A stretch of 64,000 nt of DNA, taken from Glutinoglossum americanum. Lineage: Eukaryota; Ascomycota; Geoglossomycetes; Geoglossales; Geoglossaceae. The stretch lies in NCBI GenBank assembly GCA_020080175.1, contig JAGHQL010000085.1:1-64000 (forward strand), read 5' to 3'. A model generated the notes under the pieces. That model was not told the origin of the DNA. It saw only the letters and a list, made by a program, of their open reading frames with translations, and did not search any database. The position numbers were made by a program, and so were the translations under genes. Below are positions 1 to 11,200 of this stretch, in pieces. How positions within the stretch are numbered: the first letter of the stretch is position 1; each line of letters starts with the position of its first letter.

Positions 1-1537
1 CGCCGCAGTTGAGCCAGGTGCCCGGGAGGGCGGGCTGGAGGTGGTTCGACACGTGCAGGGTGTTGGTGACGGCTTCGATGGCGAAGATGGTTGTTGGGGG
101 GCAGAGGGCGCGGAGGAGGGAGGCGAGGTGGGGGGTTGTGATTTTTGGGGCGGGGTCTGAAGGGGCGGGGGGGAGGGCGAGGGCGGCGAGCGAGGAGAGG
201 AGGGTTGAGTGGGATTTCTCGAGGGCGGTCCAGCGGGCAGCGAATTTCGGGTCCTGGAGGGACGCCGTGGCGCGCGGGTCGGTGGCGAGGAAGTCGTTGA
301 GCTGCCGGAACGCCGTGAGGCTCTCCGCGCGGTACCTCTTCGTCGCCGCGAGGTAGAAGACGGGCATCTGCGTCTTGAGCGGGTCGACGTCCACGTGGAA
401 GATCCGGGCGCCGGGCCCGGGGTGGCAGAAGGTGTTCACCCAGGGGACGTCGCAGTCGATCACGAGGATGGCGTCCGCCTCGAGGATGCCGTCGTCGATG
501 CCGTAGCGGAGGCCGAGCCACCCGGGGTGCGTGGCCGGGAAACACACGTCGCTGCCCGTGGTGTCCAGGACGCGGAGCCCTTTGATCGTGTCGGCGAGCT
601 TGACGAGCTCGGGGACGGCCGCGTGGTTGCGTCCACAATAGCCTGTTATGACGAGGGGGCTTTCCGCGTCCACGAGAGCGGTTGCGATGGCGGAGACGCC
701 CGACGGAGGAAGAGCCGTGGGTTCCACGGGTGCCCAGTGCTCCTGGATCAGCTTGTAGGGCTCGATCTCCTCCTCCATGACCTCCCTGGCGCCCATCAGA
801 TACACGGGACCCTTCGGGTCGCTCATCGCAAACTGCAACGCGCGGTTCACAATCTGCTTGACGTTCTTCCCTGTCTTGATCTCGCCCACGTAGCGGCAGT
901 ACTGCGCCACGATCTGTTTCTGGTCGGGGACGTCCTGGATCCAGTGGATGTACTCGGTGCGGGAGCCGCGGAGCTCGCCCTCGATGGTGTGAGGGGAGAG
1001 GCCGGCGAATATCAGGACGGGGACCCGGCCGCAGGAGGCGTTGTGCATCGCGGCGCCGAGGCCCTGGGTTCCAACGTCGACGTGGACGATCACGCATTGG
1101 GGCTTGTTGGTCACTCGAGCGTAGCCGTCGGCCATGGAGAGCGCGACCATCTGGAGCGCAGCGGGTCAACTTGCTCTCTCTCCCTCTCCCTCTCTCTCCA
1201 GACAAAAGACAACGCCAAAACGCACCTCGTTAGGACACGTAATGATCCTAGGAAACTCCCCATTCTTCTCGCGCTTCCCCTTCACAATCGCCTCGAGGAT
1301 GCTCGGGTGGTCGGAGCCCAAATTGACGAAACAATGGGTTATCCCAGCCTTCAACGCCCCCATCAGCACCGAACTACCCCCCCCCCCCAAAAAAAAAAAA
1401 AAAAGGGGCATATCCACTCACCTCCCATATCGCCTCAAAGAACGCAAACGACGCCGTATACCTACCTCACCACACCGCGATTTTAGCCCAGCCCAACCCA
1501 CAACACCAACCCCCAACCCCTCCAACTCAACTCACAT
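1..1537 (-). CDS. TPP-dependent enzyme, acetolactate-synthase-like (3' end outside window)
   Basis: This is the N-terminal 438 residues of a fungal thiamine-pyrophosphate enzyme of the acetolactate synthase/benzoylformate decarboxylase superfamily. The substrate cannot be told from sequence. Exons on the minus strand are 1537-1536, 1461-1422, 1348-1226 and 1150 to beyond 1, with introns of 74, 73 and 75 nt. The start codon is split AT|G by the first intron. The split start gives an N-terminus (MYTASFAFFEAIWEAG) like that of fungal homologues as I remember them. The PYR domain contains the motif CPNEMVALSMADGYAR, whose Glu55 should be the cofactor-activating residue. It is followed by VIVHVDVGTQGLGAA and the central domain (DTTGSDVCFPATHPG, then DAILVIDCDVPW). 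The C-terminal PP domain lies off the window. Coding GC and third-position GC are far higher than in all neighbours. A 425-codon frame on the opposite strand is a by-product of this bias. Confidence 0.88.
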
Positions 1538-2470
1538 GTGTCTTTTCTTCTCTGGAAAAAAAAAAAATAAAAAAATTGACCGCTGCGGAGATTCAAAAAG
1601 CAAAAGCGCAAAGGCCCGACGTTCCTGGACTAAATAGCTGGGTTGGGGGGTTGGAGGGGGGTGTGTGTGTGCGTGTGGGGACTTGAATAGCCGATGCTAA
1701 GCGGCACCCCGTGACGCCCGCCTGCTCGTCCCAAAGCACCAACAACCAGATCCCATCGCCAGGGCATCGTCAGAACGTTCGGTTGGGGGATTCAAAGAGC
1801 ACCGAAAACGCCATCCCGGATAAAATAGAATAAAAATAAAAATGAAAAATAAAAAATAAGAAAAAACTTCCCTTCTCCGTACATTCATTCCCTCCCCCCG
1901 TCCCCTTCCGTGGTGGGGAGGGGGAGGCGTTACGGAAGCTAGTCGCGGATACAGAGTGAAACCGAGAGCAAAAAAAGACTCAAGTAGTAGTAATAATAGG
2001 TATTATATTCCCCTCCCCCCCCACCCCGTCCCAACCTAGTTTATCATCCCCCACCCCATACCTCCGCCGAAACCCCTGGGTATCGTTACGTATGTACACG
2101 CACGCACACACATATATATATAGGAGCGTCTCCTCGTCCGTCTCATTTCCTTTTTTTCCCCCCAGAAAAAAAAAAAAAAAAGAGTTTCACAAGATGTAAT
2201 AAAAGAGGCCTAAGTGGAAAACCCTGTCCCTTTTTTTTTTGGCGGTTAGGGAGCCCCCTCAGAGGGCTCACCCTCACCCCACCCCGAGTCATGTATCGGG
2301 GATGTATGAGAGGAAGCAAAAAAAAAAAAAAAACTTCACCGTTGATGGTTCCTTGTAGACAAAAGACAAAGGAAGGATATCATAGACATAAAAATAAAAA
2401 TATTCCATAATAGGGTCCTCCCTGCCCGTTCCATACAAATATACACAAGATAAATAAACCGAATCACCTC
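1538..2470. other. Intergenic, low-complexity
   Basis: No gene is seen. This stretch combines the promoter of the TPP enzyme with the 3' flank of the next minus-strand gene. It is full of A, T and C homopolymers, a GT-rich run near 1660-1680 and an AT run near 2113-2123. Confidence 0.6.
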
Positions 2471-2762
2471 TTAAAAAGCAACTCCGACTCCCGGGCTCTT
2501 CGGAAGGGGGTTGACCTCCTGATGCTCCGGTGCGAAATACTCCGGCTCACCCTGCTTCCTCGCCTCCGCGCGCCCAAAAGTCCTCTGCCTTACCAGAGAG
2601 ATTGATGTCTTGCTAGGCGACGACTGCGCCGTGATCGTGGTAGGAGAATGCGCTTCCTGCTCCTCCAGAGTTGAGAGGCTCGATATGGTGGATGATGCCG
2701 ACGAGGCCGATAATGTCGAGATGGTGGAGGATCTCCTCGTGACAGCCGCGCATTGGTAGAAT

Positions 2763-2797
<35 letters not shown>

Positions 2798-3992
2798 AGA
2801 TGGAGATACTGGACTTGTGACTGGTGAGGAGAAGAGCCAATTCGAGACGCGAGATCTGGACTGCTTGCGGGATAGGTCTGGGATGACAGCCTGGAGACTT
2901 GGTTTTCGGAAGACGGTGTTGGTGGTGTCAACCTTTGGGGGAGGAGGGGGTGGCGGAGGATGTTGCGAGGGTTGCGGTTGAGCGAAATTTAGTGGCGTTG
3001 GTGGGAGGGGTCGGTCGGCGAGGGAAGTGGCGTTTGGGTTTGGGGCCGTCGATGGGCGCACGGGTAGCTGTCGCAAGGGGTGGGTTTCTTCTTCCACCTT
3101 GAGCGATAGGAGATATCTCGCTTTCTCGTCTGTTGCTGGCGGCGTTAGAGATCATGCTCGCCGACAACACCACTGGGGTCTTCGGGTACTAACCTTCGAG
3201 AGGAATGTCGTCTGCGTCTGTCAGCTTTTCCTCCAGTATGGTATCGATCTCGCGCAACCTCCTCTCCAAATCCATTCGTTCCTCCAGCGCAGCATATACT
3301 CGGCGGTACTGCTCGCTGTCTCTGTTGTGTAATATGGGGCTCGGCTCCGTGTTTGAGCGCGGTCGCGTTGGTGGAGGGCTCTTGGGCAACTTCTCCTCTA
3401 GCGCGGCGATCAAGTCCTGTGAACTGGCAGACTCTGGGAGATTCGGTCTTGGGCATAGTGGTTGTGCTAGCCATTCGGAATCCGTAGTTGATGGTGTAGA
3501 TCGTGTGTCTGAGCTTCGCCGCCCGCCGTCGGGTGATAGAGCTACTGGTTTCCGCGCGATGCGGAAGTTCCCCCGAGAAACTGAATATTGAGAATTAGAT
3601 AGCAGAGAGTCCCGCCTCTGCGAAAAAGCCACCGGCGCTGGGTATTCTAACTCAGTATTCAAGTCGTTCGTCGAGAATAACGGCAAGGGCGAAAGCCTGT
3701 TCTCCGGCAAGTATATACTCAACTCAAGAGGTCTGAAGGTTGCACCGGGCCTTCGGAAGCTCTCGACCCTCCTGAAATCGGAAGGAGCGCTGATCGAAGG
3801 CCGTGGTTCCGTCCTAGGCCTTCTGCCGACTCGAAAGCTGCCGCGGCTCGACGCCCGCGACGCCAAGCTTCTACTCCGGGCCCGCCATTGAGATAGAGGA
3901 GGTTGGTATGAGGGATTGTTGGCGGGATGTTCTGCCCACGGTGTAACGGTTGGTGGAGGTACGAGATGAGGCTGTTGGTGGCAGATCAACAT
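2471..3992 (-). CDS. Unknown Ser/Pro/Gln-rich fungal protein
   Basis: I do not recognise this family. Two exons, 3992-3194 and 3129-2471, are joined by a 64-nt intron (GTTAGT donor, TCTAAC branch, CAG acceptor), giving 485 aa. Both exons stay in frame across the junction. The N-terminal half is basic and Ser/Arg-rich (SRSLASRASSRGSFR). Residues of about 225-260 look like a short charged helix or coiled coil (RVYAALEERMDLERRLREID). The C-terminal half is Pro-rich with a P8 tract, an 11-Gln tract coded by a pure CAG repeat, and Ser-rich stretches. No signal peptide or membrane segment is visible. The Met at 3992 is the first clear ATG, but the frame is open for a few codons upstream, so a further 5' exon is possible. 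The protein is probably disordered, and any regulatory role would be a guess. Confidence 0.7.
2765..2797 (-). repeat. (CAG)11 microsatellite coding polyglutamine
   Basis: Eleven uninterrupted CTG units on the plus strand read as eleven CAG Gln codons in the unknown minus-strand gene. A pure CAG tract is expected to vary in length between strains. Confidence 0.95.
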
Positions 3993-5814
3993 CTCCTTCT
4001 CGACGACTGCTAGTTGTGTGAGCGAAGGCTGGAGACATATGCTAAGGGCGTATTCTTACTGTTTTTTGGTCTACCCTCATCCTTCTCTTCGCGCGGCGAG
4101 CAACACGATATTGCTGATGCAAGCCATCGTGAGTACATGTCCTCTGCTAAGTCACTTAACCATCTGGAACCCATGGTTACATGAACAACAATGCGCGCTG
4201 TCTCTCAACAGTGCGGATGGCCACTGCCCATGGAGTATAATATAGATCTCCCCAGGAAATTCGGCAATACCGAGGACAGGGCAATGCCCAGTCCATTGCG
4301 AATGGACAGGTCGATATATAAGCTGCCGAAACACCGTCTCGCCCGTGAGATTGCAAAGGGGTCATACCGATGACAGCTGCTATCGAAGCCTCCATCCACT
4401 CAGCGCGTAGTTCCAGTGGTTGGAACTGGAGGCCTACTGCCATGGCTTGCGACATCGTTGGACGTCTGAGAAGTGTCAGGAACCCGTACCCTGTAACGCC
4501 CTGCCTCGCCAGCCGACTTTGCAGCTGACAGGTCGCGCCGATTGGTCCGCCTCAGCGTGATTGCTGCATCTCCTTCCAACCATACAGACGCCAGACTCCT
4601 GTTTGTGTCAGCTATTCTCCAACGCCGGCGGGAGACACTCGCCCAATGACGCAGCCGAATAGCCCCACGGCGCTAAGTGGGGATTCCGGGTGAGATAAGC
4701 TTCAGATTTCCACGCCACCCAACCAAACGCGGGCATTCGATGGATGTTGTACAGGTACCAGTGCTTTCCGAAACCAAACCAAATAAAACAGGAACAGTAG
4801 CAAAGCAGCAGTTACTTTTAACCTCATGCCCCAATTCCGTCAACTCCTTCCCTCAGCCCGGGTGTTGCCCATTTTTTTAACTCACCCGCTTCTTACAGTA
4901 TCATCCCGCATCTCACCACCTCAAATAGGTACCCCGCCATAAAACGCCTCGTGAAGAAGTTTTTGCATCCTAGCCGGGCGCTTATGGAGTTGACGAAGGT
5001 TAAGCCGCAGAGCAGGTTGTGCAAGCCTCTCGCACAAACGTGCATGGATTCTTCGTGTTTTTGTCAGGGCGCTTAACGTGTTGAAACTTTAGTCACGGCT
5101 GCAGAAACAAACCGAAAAAAAAAAAAGACGCAAAAATTCAGAGGCGTCCAGAGGTTGCCTGGTTTCGCGACTGGTTAGGGGCATTTCGCTTGGAACTTCC
5201 TCCCTCTGTGGGGTAGGAGATACGAGAGTCCTATCAAGGCAATCAAGGAAAACAACTAGACATCTGGGGTCTTGGTTCCGGCCAAGTCTATAGCGGGAAG
5301 CTCTTCTGGAGTCTGCTTCTATCCACGAGATTTCCATTTCTGAACGATTTCATTTCAAGTCCCTAGTGTTTCGGTATTCTACCTTTTATATATACAAAAT
5401 AGCTCCCAAAACGCGCCGCCAAGTTGCGCGAAGGCTCAATGTAAAAGTAGTAGACGAGACAATACGCAGGAGGTGCTAATTTTAAGAATGGCCTTCGCCG
5501 CTTCCCCAGATATTGCTTTCTTCGTCTAGACTCCCGTAACTAACGTTCCGTCTTGACGATTCGTCATGTTCTTGTTTCCACATATCCGTTTCATCAATCC
5601 CACCAGGTGTGCCTTTGTTTACTGGCACTGCGGCCGGCTCAGTGTCTGTGGACGGGCGTGCGTTGCGACCGTCACCAACTGGTGCCTCTTCTGGTTCAAA
5701 GCCGGCCCGAGTCCCATCGCCTTGGCAAGAGTCAGGATAAATCCTCCTGGTAATAGTGTTAGTTTAACATTCTCAATCACAGAGGTTTTGCTAAAGACGC
5801 GCCCGGGAATCCAC
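3993..5814. other. Long intergenic stretch without a recognised gene
   Basis: About 1.8 kb holding only short frames of under 120 codons with no recognisable protein. It combines the upstream region of the unknown gene at 2471-3992 with the 3' flank of the DUF300 gene. No tRNA, transposon or long repeat was seen. A non-coding RNA gene cannot be excluded by reading. Confidence 0.5.
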
Positions 5815-7774
5815 CTACACAAATCTCTTTGGTTCTGCTCCACTCCAGTCAGGATCTCCCTCCTTCCTGGTTCTCACTCTCTCTGTCTCCTCAACCTCAG
5901 TGTCTTCAACCACTAGGTCAACAAGCTGGCTCCGATCTGACTTGGCTGAGCTCGATGAAGAGTTATTCCGTAGCATTCCTTTTAGGATAGGTGCTCGGGG
6001 TGCTTTGTGTTCTTCGGTAGTCGAACTGCTCCTGCGCTTACCCTTATCCACCGTCTTTTGGGTATTGGCCTTTCGTAGGGCCAGATTTTTTCTCGCCGGC
6101 TGCAAAATGTGGCGATTAGTCAGGGTAGTAATTAGGGATGGCTCTTGATTCAGCCACCGTTCGCGGCTAGGCTCATGTGCAGTGATCACAGGATACTACA
6201 TAAGGCGTTAGTGGATATTGAGGCAAGATGGGCGAGGGAATAACACACATTCCAATCTCCAAATTCGAGAGCTCTAGCATTTGTAAAATGTTGCTCATCC
6301 TCCGGGTCCAAGTCCAACGCTTCGAAGTCACCCGGAGCATGCGGATCGCGGGCCCGAGTTGGTTTGTTGGGGCTCATACCTCTCGCTCGACTGCTCGACG
6401 AAGTCTTACTGAGAAGCGGTGTTCGAGCACTCGGTTGGCCTGGTTTGGGAATCCAATATTTTCCCTTGCCACCCCGTTCATACCTCATGCCTTCCATCAT
6501 CCTCGCCACCCGAGAATCCGACTCCTCGTGAGCGAGCACATTGTCTCCAGAGTCGAATGTTCGGTACCCGTACCCCTTCCCTCCAAATGTCTCCTTCGTA
6601 TCCTCGATGAGATCTCGAATTCCAAAAGAGTCACGAAGCGCGTAGAGCACTGGCATCCGCGCGGCTGAGATAGTGATATCTGCGTAGTCGTGCCATGAGA
6701 ATGCATACCAGTGTGCAACAGCAAAACCAGGCATTTCGATACAAATAAGGGCGTCCTGAATCGCGGCCGCGATATTATCTGGCGTGTACCCCGAGACATT
6801 GTCTGGTATTGCTCCAAGCCATACGAGGATCGAGAGGAAAAAGCCTTGCCAATAAGATGCGAAGATGATGAGTTTGATGCAAAGGAACTTCGGGACTGGC
6901 CGAAATGGCTGCAGGTCATGCGACATGCAAACCCAAAACATGCCCAGCGAGTATAGACTTAAGGTAACACTGAGGTTGTATATAATGCCGCTCCAGAAAT
7001 AACCGGAGTTCACACCCACATAGCCCTCTTGATAAGTATCCGTGGCTTTCATAATAATGGACGCAATCACTAAGATTGGCTTAAGCCATGCATATTGTAG
7101 AATGCCGCGCTTTATAGCAAGGAATGTATAAGGGTCGGATATGTCAACTTTAGCTAAAATGTGATTCAAAGGCCAAAGGTGGTTGACGGGTGGGCGCCCG
7201 TGCATCAAAATGATGAGCGAGCGCTCTCCACCAATGAAGTTGATAAGGAGTTGAAAGAACGTGTAAATCGTAAAGGCCTGCACGTTGTTAGGGCAAGGTG
7301 ACCCTTATAAACCAAAACGTCTCCCGAGCACAGACCTCATAGATATCCCGGATGGGCTCGATCCAGAAGGCCGCTTTCAGTGACATAATGCTCGTCCATG
7401 ACGAAATAGCATATATAGGCACCCTAACATTCTATCAGTCGGTATTTGATGACGAGTAAGGGCAGAACATACATCAAAAGGATCCTAACTACATATCTCT
7501 GGAGTAGAGGTTTGCGATAATTCTTTCTGTATGATAGATTAGATATGCTACCAGAACTACAAGCGTGCCTTGGTTGTCATACAATTGAAACCATATTGAT
7601 CTGTAATCACATCAACATCAGTAAGGCTCTGGAGCTAATATGGGTACTGAGCAGCTGCCTGTAAAAAACTTACACGACTGAGAGCAAAGACGCTAGTAGA
7701 GAACAAACTCCCGTTACGATAATAGAAGCTCGCGTGAGCTTCGAGCCAGTTCCTCCATAAGTTTCAAAGTCCAT
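5815..7774 (-). CDS. DUF300 / organic solute transporter Ost-alpha (TMEM184-like) membrane protein
   Basis: A multi-pass membrane protein of the Ost-alpha/TMEM184/LAZ1 family, 556 aa. Exons: 7774-7674, 7600-7583, 7526-7473, 7423-7336, 7277-6249 and 6195-5815. Introns are 49-73 nt. The second exon is only 18 nt. Family marks include a first membrane helix (GVCSLLASLLSVV), then NYRKPLLQRYVVRILLMVP, SWTSIMSLKAAFWIEPIRD, the loop GGERSLIILMHGRPPV and the segment WLKPILVIASIIMK. Further helices follow to about residue 270. The roughly 250-residue C-terminal tail is hydrophilic, Ser/Arg-rich and probably cytosolic, as in other fungal members. Animal Ost-alpha moves bile salts and steroids, and plant LAZ1 acts at the vacuole. 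The cargo of the fungal protein is not established. Start: the Met at 7774 fits the family N-terminus. Confidence 0.9.
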
Positions 7775-8246
7775 GACAGATGGCCGGCTGGGCACGCGTC
7801 AGAACTAGCAAGCAACCTAGTTGAGGGCCATGTCGCCTCATCGATGGAAGAGTGTTTTAGTTAAGAAAATGCTTGGTGAATGACCCTAGAAAGAAGATTA
7901 GGCACTGCTTACGTAGGAGCCAGAACAACATCAGTGCCCAAGCCGCTTTAAAGGTCCGAACGTAGGTTTGACGTATCCCTAAATTATTCTATAGTGCCGG
8001 CTCGCTTAACGGTAGAAGCATTAAAAGCGGCAAAATACAGCAGTGAGAACCTTAACGCACGGACCACAGAGGGCCTGCTCGCATTCACGTTCACGATGCA
8101 CCAAGACCTCAAGTGCACATGCTTGAGTGATATAATATTAGCACCATGGCCACAAGCCTCTGGCCCGCTATTACTGAGAACCCGGCTTGACCTTAGCTAG
8201 ACCATGAAAATGACTTCACGTACACAACAATAGTCCTCTTGGAGCC
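7775..8246. promoter_or_regulatory. Divergent promoter region between DUF300 gene and csf1
   Basis: 472 bp separate the two divergently transcribed start codons, so both promoters and 5' leaders must lie here. No clear TATA element was assigned. Confidence 0.55.
8204..8233 (+). promoter_or_regulatory. Possible uORF in csf1 leader
   Basis: A nine-codon frame, ATG to TAG, ends 13 nt before the chosen csf1 start codon. It would be read only if the transcript starts upstream of it, which the sequence does not show. Confidence 0.35.
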
Positions 8247-11200
8247 ATGGGAAGTTCGGGTTTGACAGCGCAGGCTCTCAAGCCGAACCTCCAGTTCAAT
8301 TGGCTAGTACAGGATTTTGATACTTGCGCACTGGAACTTTAGCTAACTCTTTCCCCTAGGGTGTTTCTGATTGAGCTGTTGGTTTGCGGTGTTCTGTACG
8401 TCTTTAATCTTCCCAGCACTAGTGACATAAGGAACTAAACTCTGCTTTTAAGGACGCTGTTCTTCCTCTTCTACTTCAATCGCCTGTTTGCAACCTTGGT
8501 CTCATACGGTATCCGTGCATATACTTGGCATCGCTACCGTGTTTGGATTGATATCCAGGCCCTCCAAATCTCACTTCTCGGTGGGAGGGTGTTTTTCAAA
8601 GGCTTCAGGTACCACGGCGACAACGAGACTATTTTAGTACATGGTGGCTATATCACCTGGCGGTACTGGCTTCGCAAGGTAAGGGTTGCGGAATGCAGAT
8701 CCGAGAGGAGGACTCGAGAACATAATCCGGACGGGAATGTTCAGGTGGGGGGGCGAAACTTCAGTGGTGGGGAGAAGGGTGGCTTAAAAGGACCTAATGA
8801 GCTACCTTGCCGGATTGCCGTCTCACTCCAAGGGCTCGAGTGGTTTGTGTATAATCGGAGTGCGGCATACGACTACATCAGGGCTAACCTGCTAAGCGCG
8901 GACATCGATGATCAGGATGTTGGAGCCGATACTATAGGGTCTGGAGGAGCTGGTGCTGCGGTGGATGTCTCTCTACATCTTGGAGAAGTCTCGACAGAGG
9001 GAGTTGAAGCCCACTCCCACTCGTCGTTGAGACATGAAAAATCCGACTCTACAAACCGTCCCCACCAAATTAATTCTTATGCAAGCGACAAGCCTACTAA
9101 ATCATTTGAAGGTAGCGAAATACCTACACGCAGAGCGGACGGCATAGGCGCTGCTGCACCGTCTTCGCCCCTGACCATTGGCAGCAGTGAGGATGGCAAC
9201 AGCGTACCGGGCGAGAATACCCGAATGGACTCCATTCTATTAAATACACTTCCCATACATATCGAATGTAATAAAGGCGCAGTCGTGATGGGTAACGGGA
9301 ATACTAAATGCATCTTGGTCACGAAATTCGAAAAGGCGACTGGAGAGATTGACGCTGGCCACGCTCGTCATGTGGACAAGTACAAGCAGCTCTTCAACTT
9401 TAATTTTTCGCGGCCCGTTGTACAATTAAAACCAAATCCAGATTACGTGGAACCCCAAATATCTCGGGCAGTTCGAGCAGAGAAATCTTCACAGGATGCT
9501 CCCTCCATTGTGGATGGAAGTCGTCAGCGTCGGTTTTACCAAATTGACAGGCGAAAACTCTGGCGCAAGGTCGAGCAGCTGATGACATCTTCCCGCAGCC
9601 CTGAGGAATTATCATCTACAAGTACCACACGGAATGCTTCGGCTCACTCAACACGGCCGTTTGTACCTCTCGAAGCAAACCGCTGGCTTGGCTTGTCGAG
9701 ATACTTAGATGATGGTCAGCAAGGCGAACATGATGAGTGGGGACCCATTGAGTACGCTACATTTCCGACAGTTTTGGACTGCCCTAGCGCTAGAATGAGT
9801 TTCTATTGGGACGTCCCTGGGCTAGTACCTCGGCCGCCTGCGGTACGCCGTACTCTGCCACCAGGAGCTACCGAGGACATCAATAGAGGTATCCCACCTG
9901 AGTGGGGCATCGATCTTGCTTTCCAAGGGGGAACTATTTACTACGGGCCCTGGACTGATCGGCAACGAGCACATCTTCAGAGCATATTCTTCCCAAGACT
10001 CTATAAGGATTCTAGACCTGCTAGAAAACTCGAGCCGGGTGAAACAAGAGTCAGTACCGTCTTCAAACTATTCGTCGAGTTAGAGGGACAGATTATCTTG
10101 CGAATACCCACCAAGGAAGAATCAAAAGACTGGAAATGGAAAGGCAGGAGTCGGACTGTTGGAGGCATCGACCCCTCGAAACGACGGAAAGAGAAGAAAC
10201 CGAAAGGGAAAACGAATGATAAAGGCGCGCCTGGCCCAGGCGCTCGCCCATTTGGCTGGTTAGACTTCAAGGTGATGGCCAACTCGACCGTCAGTTACTC
10301 GATGGATATGGTTGCCGGCGGCTCTGGATATACAAATAAACTGGTCCTTGACCTCCGGGGATCGGAACTCTCAACTAGCGTCAATCACGGAATGTTGTGG
10401 AAGAGTGAGCACCAGACGATCTCGTGTGATCTATCCAACCCGCTGGAGTGGAATGGCCTGCATACGTGGAAATTTGAAGTTTTCAGCCGAGGCCTCGAGC
10501 TCTTTCCCCTTAGGGAACACATATTCTTGTTCACTGATCTTATCAATGATTGGGGCTCGGGACCACCTCAAAACTATTACGCCTTCACGCCATATAGATA
10601 CATCGCTACCCTCAGATTCTGCGGCTTCAAGATTAACCTGAACGTCAATGACTCTAACATCGTCAACAATCCATCAGACTTAGATGACAACACGTTTATC
10701 ATATTACACGGCTCGGATCTAAGTGGTGACCTCTCTATCCCTCTTGACAAGTATCGGCCAACGCAAAATGAAATCCCCTTTAAGGTCACCGCACACAAGC
10801 TCCGTGTCAGCCTCCATACGCCCCCCTGGAATACCCAAGCAACATTCTTGGATTCAGCAAAGATGGCAGAAGTCAAGGATGGGACCGTGAGTGGACGGTA
10901 TAATTATTACACTTCTACATCAGCCAGTAACACAGACACACTTTTATTGGACGTTCAAGGCTCCCGGGTATCGATTGACCTTTACGGATTCTTAATCCGC
11001 TATCTCATGAAGCTTAGAGAGAACTACTTTGGTGAAAATATCCACTTCAAAACGCTGGAAGAGTTCCAGGATCTTGTCGCAAAAAGGCGGACTGCTTTGT
11101 CCATCCCAGACGCACAGGTTGGGCATCACAAAAAAACCAACGATCTCGATGTCATCCTTAGCATTCAGGCTGAAGAAGTCAGCGTTCTTCTGCCTGCTAA

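Noticed and set aside
209-1486. 425-codon plus-strand reading frame
   Set aside because: It is antisense to the TPP enzyme exons, which carry clear family motifs; high third-base GC keeps the opposite frame open. Its tail crosses homopolymers and introns.
6100-6157. Possible 58-nt intron in the last DUF300 exon (minus strand)
   Set aside because: It has branch-like and CAG signals, but removing it shifts the frame into an early, unrelated reading. The unspliced frame stays open to the stop.
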